A stretch of DNA of 64,000 bases from Spirosoma rigui (lineage in GTDB: Bacteria; Bacteroidota; Bacteroidia; Cytophagales; Spirosomataceae): NCBI RefSeq assembly GCF_002067135.1, contig NZ_CP020105.1, positions 2,108,001-2,172,000 on the forward strand, read 5' to 3'. Below the pieces are notes generated by a model. The model worked only from the letters and a program-made list of their open reading frames with translations. It was not told where the DNA came from and did no database searches. Within the stretch, counting starts at the first letter, position 1. Every line of letters starts with the position of its first letter. The position numbers and the translations under genes were made by a program. Of the stretch, positions 42,404-51,498 are shown in pieces.

Positions 42404-43798
42404 TTACAACGTAGCCAGATCGCAGTTGATCAGCCCGGCACCGAACGTTGGGTCGTTGCCGGGGAAGCCCAGGTCGGTGGCCGTCGAGGTCAGCCGGAAC
42501 CGGGCCGTAGCGGGCGAAATGCCGGGGAATCGCTGCTTGAGCAGCGCAGCCGCCCCCGCTACGTGCGGACAGGCCATACTCGTGCCCGAAAGCGGCCGGT
42601 AGGAGTTGGCCGGCGTGGGGAACGTTGAGTTGATCGACACCCCCGGGGCCGATACGGTCACCTGATTGCAGGCCCCGCCCCGCGAGGAGAAGCTGCCAAT
42701 CTGGTTGTTCTGGTCGGTAGCCCCAACGGCAATAACCCCTTTGATACTGCCCGGTACGTTAACGAACCGATTGGCGGGGGTAGCATCACCGTTGGAGTTT
42801 CCTGCTGCGGCTACAACGATGCAGCCCGCAGCCATCAGCTGGTTGATGGCATTGACAAGGGCCGCTGGGGCATTCTGGCAAGGCATGACAGCGCCCAGAC
42901 TCATGGAAACGACATCCATCTTGTTGGCCAGCGCCCAGCCCAGACCGGCCACAATGCCGCTGAAAGGTCCGCTACCCGTTGAACTCAATACTTTCACGGC
43001 ATACAACTGGCAGCGTGGCGCAACGCCTACCACCCCAAAGAAGTTGTTGCGCGCACCCGCGATACCGGCGCAGTGTGTTCCGTGACCGTTGTCGTCGTTG
43101 AAACTGGCGACGCCCGAGATAAAGGATGCGCCACCCGACACGATCAGATCGGCATGGGGACCGATACCCGTATCGAGGATGGCTACTTTCACCCCGTCGC
43201 CCCGGATACCACGTTTCCAGGCACCCGGTGCTTTCACGGCGTTGATGTTCCAGGGGATCGGTTGTGTGGGCAGCAGGATAGGCGGGAACGGGCGGGGCAG
43301 GATGGGAGAAGGCTGTAGCAGGGGTGGCTGCTGCGCGTCGGCTTCCTGGCCGGCACCCGGTTCGCCGGTCTGGATCAGCTCGCGTATGCGGGACTGCATA
43401 GCCTGGTACCCGTCGTTATAGCCGCGCATGTACATTTGCTGATCGATCGTGCCGGGTCCGTTTTGATCGGTGGTGTAGGGACTAGTGTCGAACAGGGCGG
43501 TTTCGTCGCCGTTGGAGGTGTATAGCTCCAGGGCGTGCATCTCAAAATCTTCCACAATTTCGACGACGCCGGGCTTCTTGGCCATCTCGGCTTTCTGCTT
43601 GTCGGTGAGCGACACGACCGAGGTATTGAGGTTGTCGAAGTGCAGCACATCCGCGTCGTTGATCGACCGGTCGCTGGACATCACTTCCAGGCCGTCTTCA
43701 ATGTCAGCCGCCGAAATATGAAGCGTTTCGGTGAGTGCTTCCTTGCCTGACTGGTCGTCGGTATAGGTGACGACATACCGTTTTTTTTCCTGACTCAT
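42404..43798 (-). CDS. Subtilase (S8) with own propeptide, no signal peptide
   Basis: 464 residues from the ATG at 43798 (MSQEKKRYVVTYTDD). Residues 1-90 are an I9-like propeptide, 90-200 a Pro/Gln-rich linker (DAQQPPLLQPSPILPRPFPP), and 200-460 the S8 domain. The triad is complete: Asp in VAILDTGIG, His in NGHGTHCAGIAG, Ser in SGTSMACPHVAGAAALL, with the oxyanion Asn in VAAAGNSNGD. No signal peptide, so it may act in the cytoplasm. First gene of the RiPP operon and best candidate for leader removal. The longer open frame adds an unlikely 26-residue extension. Confidence 0.88.
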   Translation of the reverse strand: MSQEKKRYVVTYTDDQSGKEALTETLHISAADIEDGLEVMSSDRSINDADVLHFDNLNTSVVSLTDKQKAEMAKKPGVVEIVEDFEMHALELYTSNGDETALFDTSPYTTDQNGPGTIDQQMYMRGYNDGYQAMQSRIRELIQTGEPGAGQEADAQQPPLLQPSPILPRPFPPILLPTQPIPWNINAVKAPGAWKRGIRGDGVKVAILDTGIGPHADLIVSGGASFISGVASFNDDNGHGTHCAGIAGARNNFFGVVGVAPRCQLYAVKVLSSTGSGPFSGIVAGLGWALANKMDVVSMSLGAVMPCQNAPAALVNAINQLMAAGCIVVAAAGNSNGDATPANRFVNVPGSIKGVIAVGATDQNNQIGSFSSRGGACNQVTVSAPGVSINSTFPTPANSYRPLSGTSMACPHVAGAAALLKQRFPGISPATARFRLTSTATDLGFPGNDPTFGAGLINCDLATL

Positions 43799-44122
43799 GA
43801 TTGAGGATTGGTTAATGGTTTTACAGAGACGTAAGAAAAGGAAGCTGCCGCTGGCCAGTCCGGCAGCGTAAAACAAGCCCTGGCGACGTGGGTAGGCACG
43901 GCCAGATATACAAAGTTGATGGGTTGACTGTCAGTATTTTAGCGCATAAGTACGCAATTGTATAAAACCGGTAGTTGATGTAATCGACTACGGGATTTTA
44001 CGCAGTTTGTTGACAGGTTGTTGGTTGATTTTAGCCGAAAACCGACTAATGCGCCTTTTCTTTGTAACAATCTTTACAGGCTGGAAGTAAGCTTTGTTAT
44101 CAATCAACCGACTGAGATACGA
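43799..44122. other. Divergent intergenic region between RiPP operon and glgE
   Basis: About 325 bp. It must hold the promoters of the subtilase-led operon (minus) and of glgE (plus). On the minus strand CAACTTTG (complement near 43910) is one base from TAnnTTTG. No operator is evident. The open frame running into glgE from 44018 lacks a good start. Confidence 0.35.
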
Positions 44123-46210
44123 ATGAATATACCCAACACGTCGAAGGCATCGTCGGCCCGGCCGCGCAAAAAGCCTGCAACCAATGAAGCGGTATCTACC
44201 ACTACGTCCTCGTCCGACCAACTGCCGGTTATGAGCAACGGTCAGCGCCGTGTCGTTATCGAAAATGTGTCGCCCGAGCTGGATGGTGGCCGTTTTCCCA
44301 TCAAAGCCGTACCGGGGGATGTGATCGCCGTGGAGGCCGATATTTTTGCCGATGGCCACGATTACCTGTCGGCCCGGCTACTTTACAAACAGGCTGGTGA
44401 TCCGGCCTGGATCGAAGCAAACATGGCCCTGCTCGGCAACGACCGCTGGGGTGCCTCATTTGTCGTTGAACGGCAGGGACAATGCCTGTATACGATTGAA
44501 GGCTGGGTCGATCACCTCGCGTCCTGGCAACACGAAATCCACCTGAAAGTAGCCGACGGGCAGCATATAGCCAGCGAACTCCAGGCGGGAGCCCAGTATG
44601 TAGACGGGATGCTGCACCGGGCCGGGGGCAGCCCCTCGGGCAAGCCCAAGAAAGGGGCTGACGAAACTCCTGACGTAACCGCCCTGCGTGAGATGGCCGC
44701 CCTGTTCCGCGACCCGGCGCGTTACGACGAAGCCGTATCGGTAGCAGAAAGCGACCAGTTTACGTTTTATGCCCATCGCTACCCCGAGCGCCAGCACCCC
44801 ACGCGCTACGGCCGGGAACTGGTCGTCGATATTGACCGGCCCCGGGCGGGTTTCAGCACCTGGTACTGCCTGTTTCCCCGCTCGGCCGCGCGCGAGGAAG
44901 GGACGCATGGTACGTTCCGGAACGTAGAAGCGCTGCTGCCGCGCATTGCTGGTATGGGCTTCGACGTGCTGTACCTGCCGCCTATTCATCCTATTGGCCT
45001 GGCGCACCGGAAAGGCAAGAATAACTCCGTGATCTGCCAGGCGGGCGAACCGGGCGTTCCGTATGGTATCGGTTCGGCCGAGGGGGGGCATGACGCCATC
45101 CACCCTGAACTGGGCACCGTTGAGGACTTCAAACACCTGATTGCCATTGCTGCCAACTATGGTATGGAAGTGGCTATGGACCTGGCGATCCAGTGTTCGC
45201 CCGACCACCCCTGGGCGAAAGAGCACCCCGAGTGGTTCAAGAAGCGCCCTGACGGCAGTATTCAGTATGCCGAGAACCCGCCCAAAAAATACCAGGATAT
45301 CTATCCTGTCTACTTCGAAACCGACGACTGGCAGAATCTGTGGAACGAGCTGAAGCGGGTGCTGCTGGTATGGGCATCGTGGGGCGTCCGGATCGTGCGG
45401 GTCGATAATCCGCACACCAAACCGTTCGCGTTCTGGGAGTGGGTGATTGCCGAAGTGAAGAAAGAGTTTCCCGATATGCTGTTCCTGGCCGAAGCTTTTA
45501 CCAAGCCCAAGGTCATGCAACAGCTGGCCAAAGGAGGCTTTGCCCAGTCGTATACCTACTTTACCTGGCGCAATACCAAAGCCGAGCTGGAAGAGTACAT
45601 GACGGAACTGACACGGAGCGAGATGCGCCACTATTTTCGCCCCAACTTCTGGCCGACGACCCACGATATCAACCCGCCCAGCCTGCAAACGGGTCACGAG
45701 CCGCAGTACCTGATCCGGTACTTCCTGGCGGCAACGCTGTCGAGCAACTACGGTATCTACGGTCCGTCATTCGAGCTGATGGAGCACACACCTTTTCCGG
45801 GGAAAGAAGAGTTTCTGAATTCCGAGAAGTACGAAATCCGGTACTGGAACTGGGAGAAAACCAACAAGCTGACGTACCTGATTTCGCTGGTCAACCGGAT
45901 CCGGAAGGAAAATGCCGCCCTGCAAACGACCAACAACCTGACGTTCTGCTCGGTCAACGACGACGCCATTATGGCCTATCTGAAAGTATCAGGTGCCAAC
46001 AAACTGGTTGTGGTTGTCAATACTGACGCCTACCAGCGTCGGGCGGCTATGGTGCAGGTACCCATCTGGCAACTGGGCATCAGCCCGGACCAGTCATATA
46101 CCGTGCATGACCTGCTGACGGGGGCCTATTATACCTGGAAGGGCGAGTACAACTACGTCGAGCTTGACCCCTATGTGTTACCCATGCACCTGCTCCGAAT
46201 CGAGTTGTAG
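44123..46210 (+). CDS. glgE: Alpha-1,4-glucan:maltose-1-phosphate maltosyltransferase
   Basis: 695 residues from the ATG at 44123. A low-complexity N-terminal tail (to about residue 45) is followed by the GlgE N-domain (RVVIENVSPELDGGRFPIKA). The GH13_3 barrel follows (GTHGTFRNVEALLPRI, DVLYLPPIHPIG). The nucleophile is Asp428 (VRIVRVDNPHTKPF) and the acid/base Glu457 (FLAEAF), with the same 29-residue spacing as in characterised GlgE. It extends alpha-glucan with maltose units from maltose-1-phosphate. Its usual partners treS, mak/pep2 and glgB are not in the window. Confidence 0.93.
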   Translation: MNIPNTSKASSARPRKKPATNEAVSTTTSSSDQLPVMSNGQRRVVIENVSPELDGGRFPIKAVPGDVIAVEADIFADGHDYLSARLLYKQAGDPAWIEANMALLGNDRWGASFVVERQGQCLYTIEGWVDHLASWQHEIHLKVADGQHIASELQAGAQYVDGMLHRAGGSPSGKPKKGADETPDVTALREMAALFRDPARYDEAVSVAESDQFTFYAHRYPERQHPTRYGRELVVDIDRPRAGFSTWYCLFPRSAAREEGTHGTFRNVEALLPRIAGMGFDVLYLPPIHPIGLAHRKGKNNSVICQAGEPGVPYGIGSAEGGHDAIHPELGTVEDFKHLIAIAANYGMEVAMDLAIQCSPDHPWAKEHPEWFKKRPDGSIQYAENPPKKYQDIYPVYFETDDWQNLWNELKRVLLVWASWGVRIVRVDNPHTKPFAFWEWVIAEVKKEFPDMLFLAEAFTKPKVMQQLAKGGFAQSYTYFTWRNTKAELEEYMTELTRSEMRHYFRPNFWPTTHDINPPSLQTGHEPQYLIRYFLAATLSSNYGIYGPSFELMEHTPFPGKEEFLNSEKYEIRYWNWEKTNKLTYLISLVNRIRKENAALQTTNNLTFCSVNDDAIMAYLKVSGANKLVVVVNTDAYQRRAAMVQVPIWQLGISPDQSYTVHDLLTGAYYTWKGEYNYVELDPYVLPMHLLRIEL

Positions 46211-46220
46211 TCATTACTGA

Positions 46221-46280
46221 CTACCTACTATACTATAAAAGCCACTGCCGTAGTAGTGGCTTTTATAGTATAGTAGGTAG
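46221..46280 (+). terminator. 26-bp perfect palindrome after glgE
   Basis: Arms at 46221-46246 and 46255-46280 are exact complements with an 8-nt loop, 10 bp after the glgE stop. No long T run follows. Probable terminator. Confidence 0.65.
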
Positions 46281-46310
46281 GTGTATGAAACGCAGCGCTT
46301 TTAAGGGTGT

Positions 46311-46318
46311 TAAATTTG
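46311..46318 (+). promoter_or_regulatory. -7 element of the rhamnose operon
   Basis: TAAATTTG fits TAnnTTTG exactly, 61 nt before the aldolase/dehydrogenase start. A clear -33 box is not seen. Confidence 0.5.
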
Positions 46319-46379
46319 TATAAACATTAGGGAAAACTGCCCTGAATCGGGTTGCCTACTCTTTTTTTACTGTTGCTAT

Positions 46380-48527
46380 ATGCTGCCACAAACCAACACC
46401 TTTCGACATGTCAGCTACCTCTGGGATGACGCCAAAGCTGCCCAGTTCGATCAACTGCCGCAACCCGACCGGGAAGTTGCCCTGCTTATCTACCGCTCGA
46501 ATCTGCTGGGAGCCGATCTACGGCTAACCAACTACGGTGGTGGCAATACGTCGTGTAAGGCGATGGCGAATGATCCCCTGACGGGTCAGCCTACCGAGGT
46601 GATGTGGGTTAAAGGGTCGGGGGGCGACATTGGTACGCTCACCCGCTCGGGGCTGGCCGCGCTGTATGTTGACCGGCTGCGTAGCCTGCAGGGTATCTAC
46701 CGGGGCATTGAGCAGGAGGATGAAATGGTTGAGCTGTTCAACCACTGTATCTTCGACCTCAACTCGAAAGCTCCCTCCATCGATACACCCCTGCACGGCT
46801 TTTTGCCCTTCAAGCACATCGACCACCTCCACCCCGACGCGGCCATCGCCATTGCGGCCGCCAAAGACGGCCAGCGCATCACCCGCGAGCTCTTCGGCGG
46901 AACCGTCGGCTGGGTTGGCTGGCAGAAACCCGGCTTCGACCTGGGCCTGCAACTCAAACAGTGCCTCGACGAAAATGCCGCCAACGGCATCCAGTTGCGC
47001 GGTATCATGCTCGGCTCCCACGGCCTCTTCACCTGGGGCGACACCGCCTACGAAAGCTACCTCAACACGCTCGAAGTCGTTGAACGCTGCGCCGAATACC
47101 TGGCCGATAATTACAATAAAAAAGGTCCCGTCTTCGGCGGGGCCAAACTCGAATCACTGCCCGCCGACGGGCGGAAAGCTCAGGCGGCTCAACTGGCCCC
47201 CATCCTGCGGGGGTTGTGCTCGAGTGAGCGGCCCATGATCGGCCACTTCACCGACGACGAGCGGGTGCTCGAATTCATCAACTCGAACGATCTCGACCGG
47301 CTGGCCCCCCTGGGCACATCCTGCCCCGACCACTTCCTGCGTACCAAGATCAGCCCCCTGGTGCTGACCCTCACCCCCGACCAGGATGTGACCGACACCA
47401 CCGCCATCCGGGCGCAGCTGACGCCGGCCTTCGAGGCCTACCGGGCCATGTACCAGCAGTACTACGATACCTGCAAGCACGCCAACTCACCCGCCATCCG
47501 CGACAAAAATCCGGTGGTGATCCTGTGGCCGGGGGTGGGCATGTTCACCTTCGCCAAGGACAAGCAGACGGCGCGGGTGTCAGCCGAGTTCTACATCAAC
47601 GCCATCAACGTGATGAAGGGGGCCGAAGCCATTTCGGAATACACCTCGCTGCCCCGCCAGGAAGCCTTCAACATCGAGTACTGGCTGCTGGAAGAAGCCA
47701 AGCTGCAGCGGATGCCCAAACCCAAACCGCTCTCGGGCAAGATTGCGCTGATCACCGGCAGCGCGGGGGGCATCGGCAAAGCCATCGCCAAAAAGTTTGC
47801 CCAGGAGGGGGCCTGCGTGCTGCTCAACGACATCAACCCCGAGCGACTCGAGGGCGCCAAAGCCGAGTTCGTCAAGCAGTTCGGCTCTGATCCGGTTGCC
47901 ACCACGCAGCTGAACGTAACCGACTACGCCAGTATCGAAGGGGCGCTGAAAGCAGCCGCGCTGGCCTTCGGGGGTGTCGACATTGTGGTCAACAACGCGG
48001 GCATCAGCATTTCGAAACCCATCGGGGAGCACTCCATCGAGGAGTGGGACCGGCTGTACGACATACTGGTGAAGGGTCAGTTCATGGTCACCAAAGCGGC
48101 CGTGGGGGTTTTGCGTCAGCAGGGCCTGGGGGGCGACGTGATCAACATTGTCTCGAAGAACGCCCTGGTGGCGGGTCCCAACAACGCGGGCTATGGCTCG
48201 GCCAAGGCGGCCCAACTGCACCTGAGCCGGCTGAACGCGGCCGAGCTGGGAGGTGATCACATCCGGGTGAACACGGTGAACCCGGATGCGGTGATCTCGG
48301 ACTCGAACATCTGGGCGGGTGGCTGGGCCGAAGGTCGGGCGAAGGCGTACGGGGTGAGGGTGGAAGAGCTGCCGGCTTACTACGCCAAACGGACGCTGCT
48401 GAACGAGGTGATTTTGCCCGACGACATTGCCAACGCGTGCTTCGCCTTCGTGGGCGGGTTGCTCAACAAATCGACGGGCAACGTGCTGAACGTGGACGGT
48501 GGTGTGGCTATGGCCTTTGTTCGATAA
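46380..48527 (+). CDS. Bifunctional L-rhamnulose-1-phosphate aldolase / L-lactaldehyde dehydrogenase
   Basis: A 715-residue fusion of the RhaEW type. The N-terminal class II aldolase (about 1-440) has TNYGGGNTSCKA, the zinc-site FKHIDHLHPDA and MLGSHGLFTWGD. The C-terminal short-chain dehydrogenase (about 450-715) has the NAD loop ITGSAGGIGKAIA, NNAG, and catalytic Tyr-x3-Lys (GYGSAKAA). The aldolase cleaves rhamnulose-1-phosphate to dihydroxyacetone phosphate and lactaldehyde; the dehydrogenase oxidises lactaldehyde to lactate. First gene of the rhamnose run. From about 46.79 kb the DNA becomes visibly more GC-rich than the first 400 bp. Symbol left blank because naming varies. Confidence 0.92.
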   Translation: MLPQTNTFRHVSYLWDDAKAAQFDQLPQPDREVALLIYRSNLLGADLRLTNYGGGNTSCKAMANDPLTGQPTEVMWVKGSGGDIGTLTRSGLAALYVDRLRSLQGIYRGIEQEDEMVELFNHCIFDLNSKAPSIDTPLHGFLPFKHIDHLHPDAAIAIAAAKDGQRITRELFGGTVGWVGWQKPGFDLGLQLKQCLDENAANGIQLRGIMLGSHGLFTWGDTAYESYLNTLEVVERCAEYLADNYNKKGPVFGGAKLESLPADGRKAQAAQLAPILRGLCSSERPMIGHFTDDERVLEFINSNDLDRLAPLGTSCPDHFLRTKISPLVLTLTPDQDVTDTTAIRAQLTPAFEAYRAMYQQYYDTCKHANSPAIRDKNPVVILWPGVGMFTFAKDKQTARVSAEFYINAINVMKGAEAISEYTSLPRQEAFNIEYWLLEEAKLQRMPKPKPLSGKIALITGSAGGIGKAIAKKFAQEGACVLLNDINPERLEGAKAEFVKQFGSDPVATTQLNVTDYASIEGALKAAALAFGGVDIVVNNAGISISKPIGEHSIEEWDRLYDILVKGQFMVTKAAVGVLRQQGLGGDVINIVSKNALVAGPNNAGYGSAKAAQLHLSRLNAAELGGDHIRVNTVNPDAVISDSNIWAGGWAEGRAKAYGVRVEELPAYYAKRTLLNEVILPDDIANACFAFVGGLLNKSTGNVLNVDGGVAMAFVR

Positions 48528-48531
48528 CTAA

Positions 48532-48589
48532 GGAGCAAAGGGAGGAGAGAGACGACAGAGATCCTTCGTCCCTCTCCCCCCTTTGCTCC
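48532..48589 (+). terminator. Hairpin between aldolase/dehydrogenase and isomerase genes
   Basis: Arms at 48532-48555 and 48566-48589 pair almost fully (24 nt with few mismatches), followed by CTTTCTTTCCTTT. Within an apparently co-directional run it may be a partial terminator or an mRNA-processing stem. Confidence 0.5.
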
Positions 48590-48606
48590 CTTTCTTTCCT
48601 TTACTT

Positions 48607-49893
48607 ATGAACCTGAACCCTACCCTCATTGCCGATCATAACGCGGCTGGCCAAACCCAACACCAACGCAAACTGTCGCCCTGGACCGATTCGGTGGAGC
48701 AGGCGGAAGCTGTTATTCAAAAGCTGGTCGATTTTCAGATCGCCATTCCTAGCTGGGCACTCGGCACGGGCGGTACCCGGTTTGGGCGCTTTCCGGGGGG
48801 GGGAGAACCCCGTTCGCTGGAGGAAAAAATCGCCGACGTCGGTCTGTTACACGCCCTCAACCGGGCTAGTGGGGCTATTTCGCTGCACATCCCCTGGGAT
48901 ATCCCAACCGATCCGCAGGCGACGAAGCAGCTGGCAGCCAGCTATGGACTGGCCTTCGATGCCGTCAACTCCAATACGTTTCAGGACCAGCCCGGCGACC
49001 TGGGCGATGCACAGCTGAGCTATAAATTCGGGTCGCTGCAGCACGTCGACCCCGCGGTGCGTCGGCAGGCCATCGACCATAACATCGAGGTGATCAAACA
49101 CGGCATATCGCTGGGCTCCAGGGCGCTGACCGTCTGGTTGTCGGATGGGTCGTGCTTTCCCGGACAGCTGAATTTCCGGAAGGCTTTCGAGCGAACACTG
49201 AGCAGCTTACAGGATATCTATGCCGCCCTGCCTGACGACTGGAAGGTATTCGTTGAGTATAAGGCATTTGAGCCCAATTTCTATTCCATGACCGTTGGCG
49301 ACTGGGGCAGCAGCTACCTCTACGCCAACAAGCTCGGTCCCAAAGCCTACACGCTCGTCGATCTGGGCCATCACCTGCCCAACGCCAACATCGAGCAGAT
49401 CGTCGCGATTCTGCTGAACGAAGGCAAGCTCGGCGGCTTCCACTTCAACGATTCCAAATACGGCGACGACGACCTGACGGCGGGCAGTATCAAACCCTAC
49501 CAGCTATTCCTGATCTTTAATGAGCTGATCGACGGGATGGACGCCCGCCAGATGAACCACGCGCAGGACCTGGGCTGGATGATCGACGCGAGCCATAACG
49601 TAAAAGATCCGCTTGAAGATCTGCTGCAAAGCGTGGAAGCGATTCAGCTGGCCTATGCCCAGGCGCTGCTCGTTGACCGGGCGGCCCTGGACGAAGCCCG
49701 CGACGCCAACGATGTGGTGCGGGCGCAGGAAATTTTGCAGGATGCCTTCCGGACCGATGTTCGGCCGCTGGTGGCTGAAGCCCGGCTGCGGGCGGGTGGG
49801 GCACTGAACCCGCTGGCCCTGTTCCGGCAACTTGGCGTACGGCAGCAGCTCATTGGTGAGCGGGGCGCAAAAACAGTGGCAACGGGCTTATAA
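48607..49893 (+). CDS. rhaI: L-rhamnose isomerase (RhaI type)
   Basis: 428 residues from the ATG at 48607, the length of the Pseudomonas-type L-rhamnose isomerase (about 430). It is a TIM-barrel metal enzyme: WALGTGGTRFGRFPG near the start, VFVEYKAFEPNFYS with the metal Glu, YTLVDLGHHLPNANIEQI with Asp and His, and GFHFNDSKYGDDDL with further ligands. It converts L-rhamnose to L-rhamnulose. Its substrate is supported by the next genes (kinase, aldolase, symporter). Confidence 0.88.
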   Translation: MNLNPTLIADHNAAGQTQHQRKLSPWTDSVEQAEAVIQKLVDFQIAIPSWALGTGGTRFGRFPGGGEPRSLEEKIADVGLLHALNRASGAISLHIPWDIPTDPQATKQLAASYGLAFDAVNSNTFQDQPGDLGDAQLSYKFGSLQHVDPAVRRQAIDHNIEVIKHGISLGSRALTVWLSDGSCFPGQLNFRKAFERTLSSLQDIYAALPDDWKVFVEYKAFEPNFYSMTVGDWGSSYLYANKLGPKAYTLVDLGHHLPNANIEQIVAILLNEGKLGGFHFNDSKYGDDDLTAGSIKPYQLFLIFNELIDGMDARQMNHAQDLGWMIDASHNVKDPLEDLLQSVEAIQLAYAQALLVDRAALDEARDANDVVRAQEILQDAFRTDVRPLVAEARLRAGGALNPLALFRQLGVRQQLIGERGAKTVATGL

Positions 49894-49982
49894 CGTAACA
49901 AACCAATGAGCGTATTGGCGAAGGGATGGCCATGTGGGAATGGCCACTCGTTCGTCTATTCACCCATTTACGCACCTGCTTC

Positions 49983-51446
49983 ATGAAAATTCCGGTTATC
50001 GCCATTGCCGACGTTGGCAAGACCAACAAAAAGCTGTTTCTGTTCGATCGGCAGTACCGGATCGTATGGGAGCGAACCGAACAGTTTTCCGAAACGGTCG
50101 ACGAGGACGGCGAACCCTGCGAAGATCTTCAGCGACTGGGTCAGTGGCTGCTGGCGGCCGTGCGGGAGGTGCTGACCCTGCCCGACTATGACGTGCAGGC
50201 GCTGAACTTTTCGACCTACGGTGCAAGTCTCGTCTACCTGGACGCCGAAGGTCGTACCGTGGGTAATCTTTATAACTACCTCAAACCCTATCCGGACTGG
50301 ATTCGGCAGCAGTTCTACGATCGCTACGGTACACCGGACGAATTGTCGGTGCAAACGGCATCGCCCGCGCTCAATAGCCTGAACTCCGGGTTGATGCTCT
50401 ACCGGATCAAGTACGACAAGCCGCGCCTGTTCCGGCGCATCTGGTACGCGCTGCACCTGCCGCAGTACATGAGTTACCTCATTACCCGCCAGATGCTGAG
50501 CGATCTAACCAGTATCGGATGTCATACCATGCTTTGGGATTTCGAGAAGCAGCGGTACCATGACTGGGTCGTTGCCGAAGGTTTCGACAAGCTCATGGGC
50601 AGCCTGTTTCCAGCCGACAAAGCCATGAAGGCGTTTATGGTAGGGGGCGATACGGCCGACGGAACCCCCCGCGATCTGCGCGTGGGGGTGGGTCTGCACG
50701 ATTCCTCAGCGGCTCTGATTCCGTATCTGGCCAGCTTCGGGGAGTCAAATGGCGCTACGGCGGCCTCGCCGTTTGTGCTGATTTCGACGGGTACCTGGTG
50801 CATCAGCATGAACCCGTTCACGACCCAGCCCCTCACCGCCGAAGAACTACAGTACGATTGCCTGTGCTTCCTGACCTACAAAGGCCAGCGGGTAAAAGCC
50901 GCGCGGCTCTTCGCGGGTTTCGAGCACGAACAGCAGACGAAGCGGTTAGCCGAACATTTCGGCGTGGCCGTCGACTACTACAAACAGGTGCGGTACGATG
51001 CCCGGCTGATTCAGCAACTACAGCAGACAACGGCCCCGCTCCAGCCGGTGGAAGAAGGATTAATTCCCGCGGCCGTGCTGGCGTCGCTGGCCGGATCGCC
51101 CTTTGGTGACCGTGACCTGGCCCAGTTCGACGACTACGAAACGGCTTACCACCAGTTTATGCTGGACCTGATGGCCGGGCAACTTATTTCGACCGCGCTG
51201 GTGTTACCACCCGACGGGGCGGCCTCGCCGGAGAACGCCGTTACGCGTATCTTTGTGGACGGTGGGTTCAGCAAAAATCCCATTTACATGAACCTGCTGG
51301 CGGCTGCGTTTCCCGACAAGGAAGTATGGGCGGCCTCGGTAGCGCAGGCGACGGCCTTAGGGGCGGCCCTATCGTTTCATGACCAGTGGAATCCGTTGCC
51401 CGTACCCCCGAATCTGATTACTTTAACCCGGTATTACGCATCCTGA
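49983..51446 (+). CDS. rhaB: L-rhamnulokinase, FGGY family
   Basis: 487 residues from the ATG at 49983; an upstream in-frame start adds a poorly conserved tail. FGGY kinase with two actin-like domains: VIAIADVGKTNKKLFLFD (phosphate 1), GASLVYLDAEGRTVGNLYNY, GCHTMLWDF, then VLISTGTWCISMNPF and IFVDGGFSKNPIYMNLLAAA (adenosine region). It phosphorylates L-rhamnulose at C1, giving the aldolase substrate. Assignment to rhamnulose rather than another ketose rests on context. Confidence 0.87.
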   Translation: MKIPVIAIADVGKTNKKLFLFDRQYRIVWERTEQFSETVDEDGEPCEDLQRLGQWLLAAVREVLTLPDYDVQALNFSTYGASLVYLDAEGRTVGNLYNYLKPYPDWIRQQFYDRYGTPDELSVQTASPALNSLNSGLMLYRIKYDKPRLFRRIWYALHLPQYMSYLITRQMLSDLTSIGCHTMLWDFEKQRYHDWVVAEGFDKLMGSLFPADKAMKAFMVGGDTADGTPRDLRVGVGLHDSSAALIPYLASFGESNGATAASPFVLISTGTWCISMNPFTTQPLTAEELQYDCLCFLTYKGQRVKAARLFAGFEHEQQTKRLAEHFGVAVDYYKQVRYDARLIQQLQQTTAPLQPVEEGLIPAAVLASLAGSPFGDRDLAQFDDYETAYHQFMLDLMAGQLISTALVLPPDGAASPENAVTRIFVDGGFSKNPIYMNLLAAAFPDKEVWAASVAQATALGAALSFHDQWNPLPVPPNLITLTRYYAS

Positions 51447-51498
51447 CAGGGCGTTTCTGTCCGGAAAGAACACTGGTTTATCAACCGCTTTTTACCCC

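Noticed and set aside
44456..45697. 413-codon open frame opposite glgE
   Set aside because: Antisense to conserved GlgE catalytic regions.
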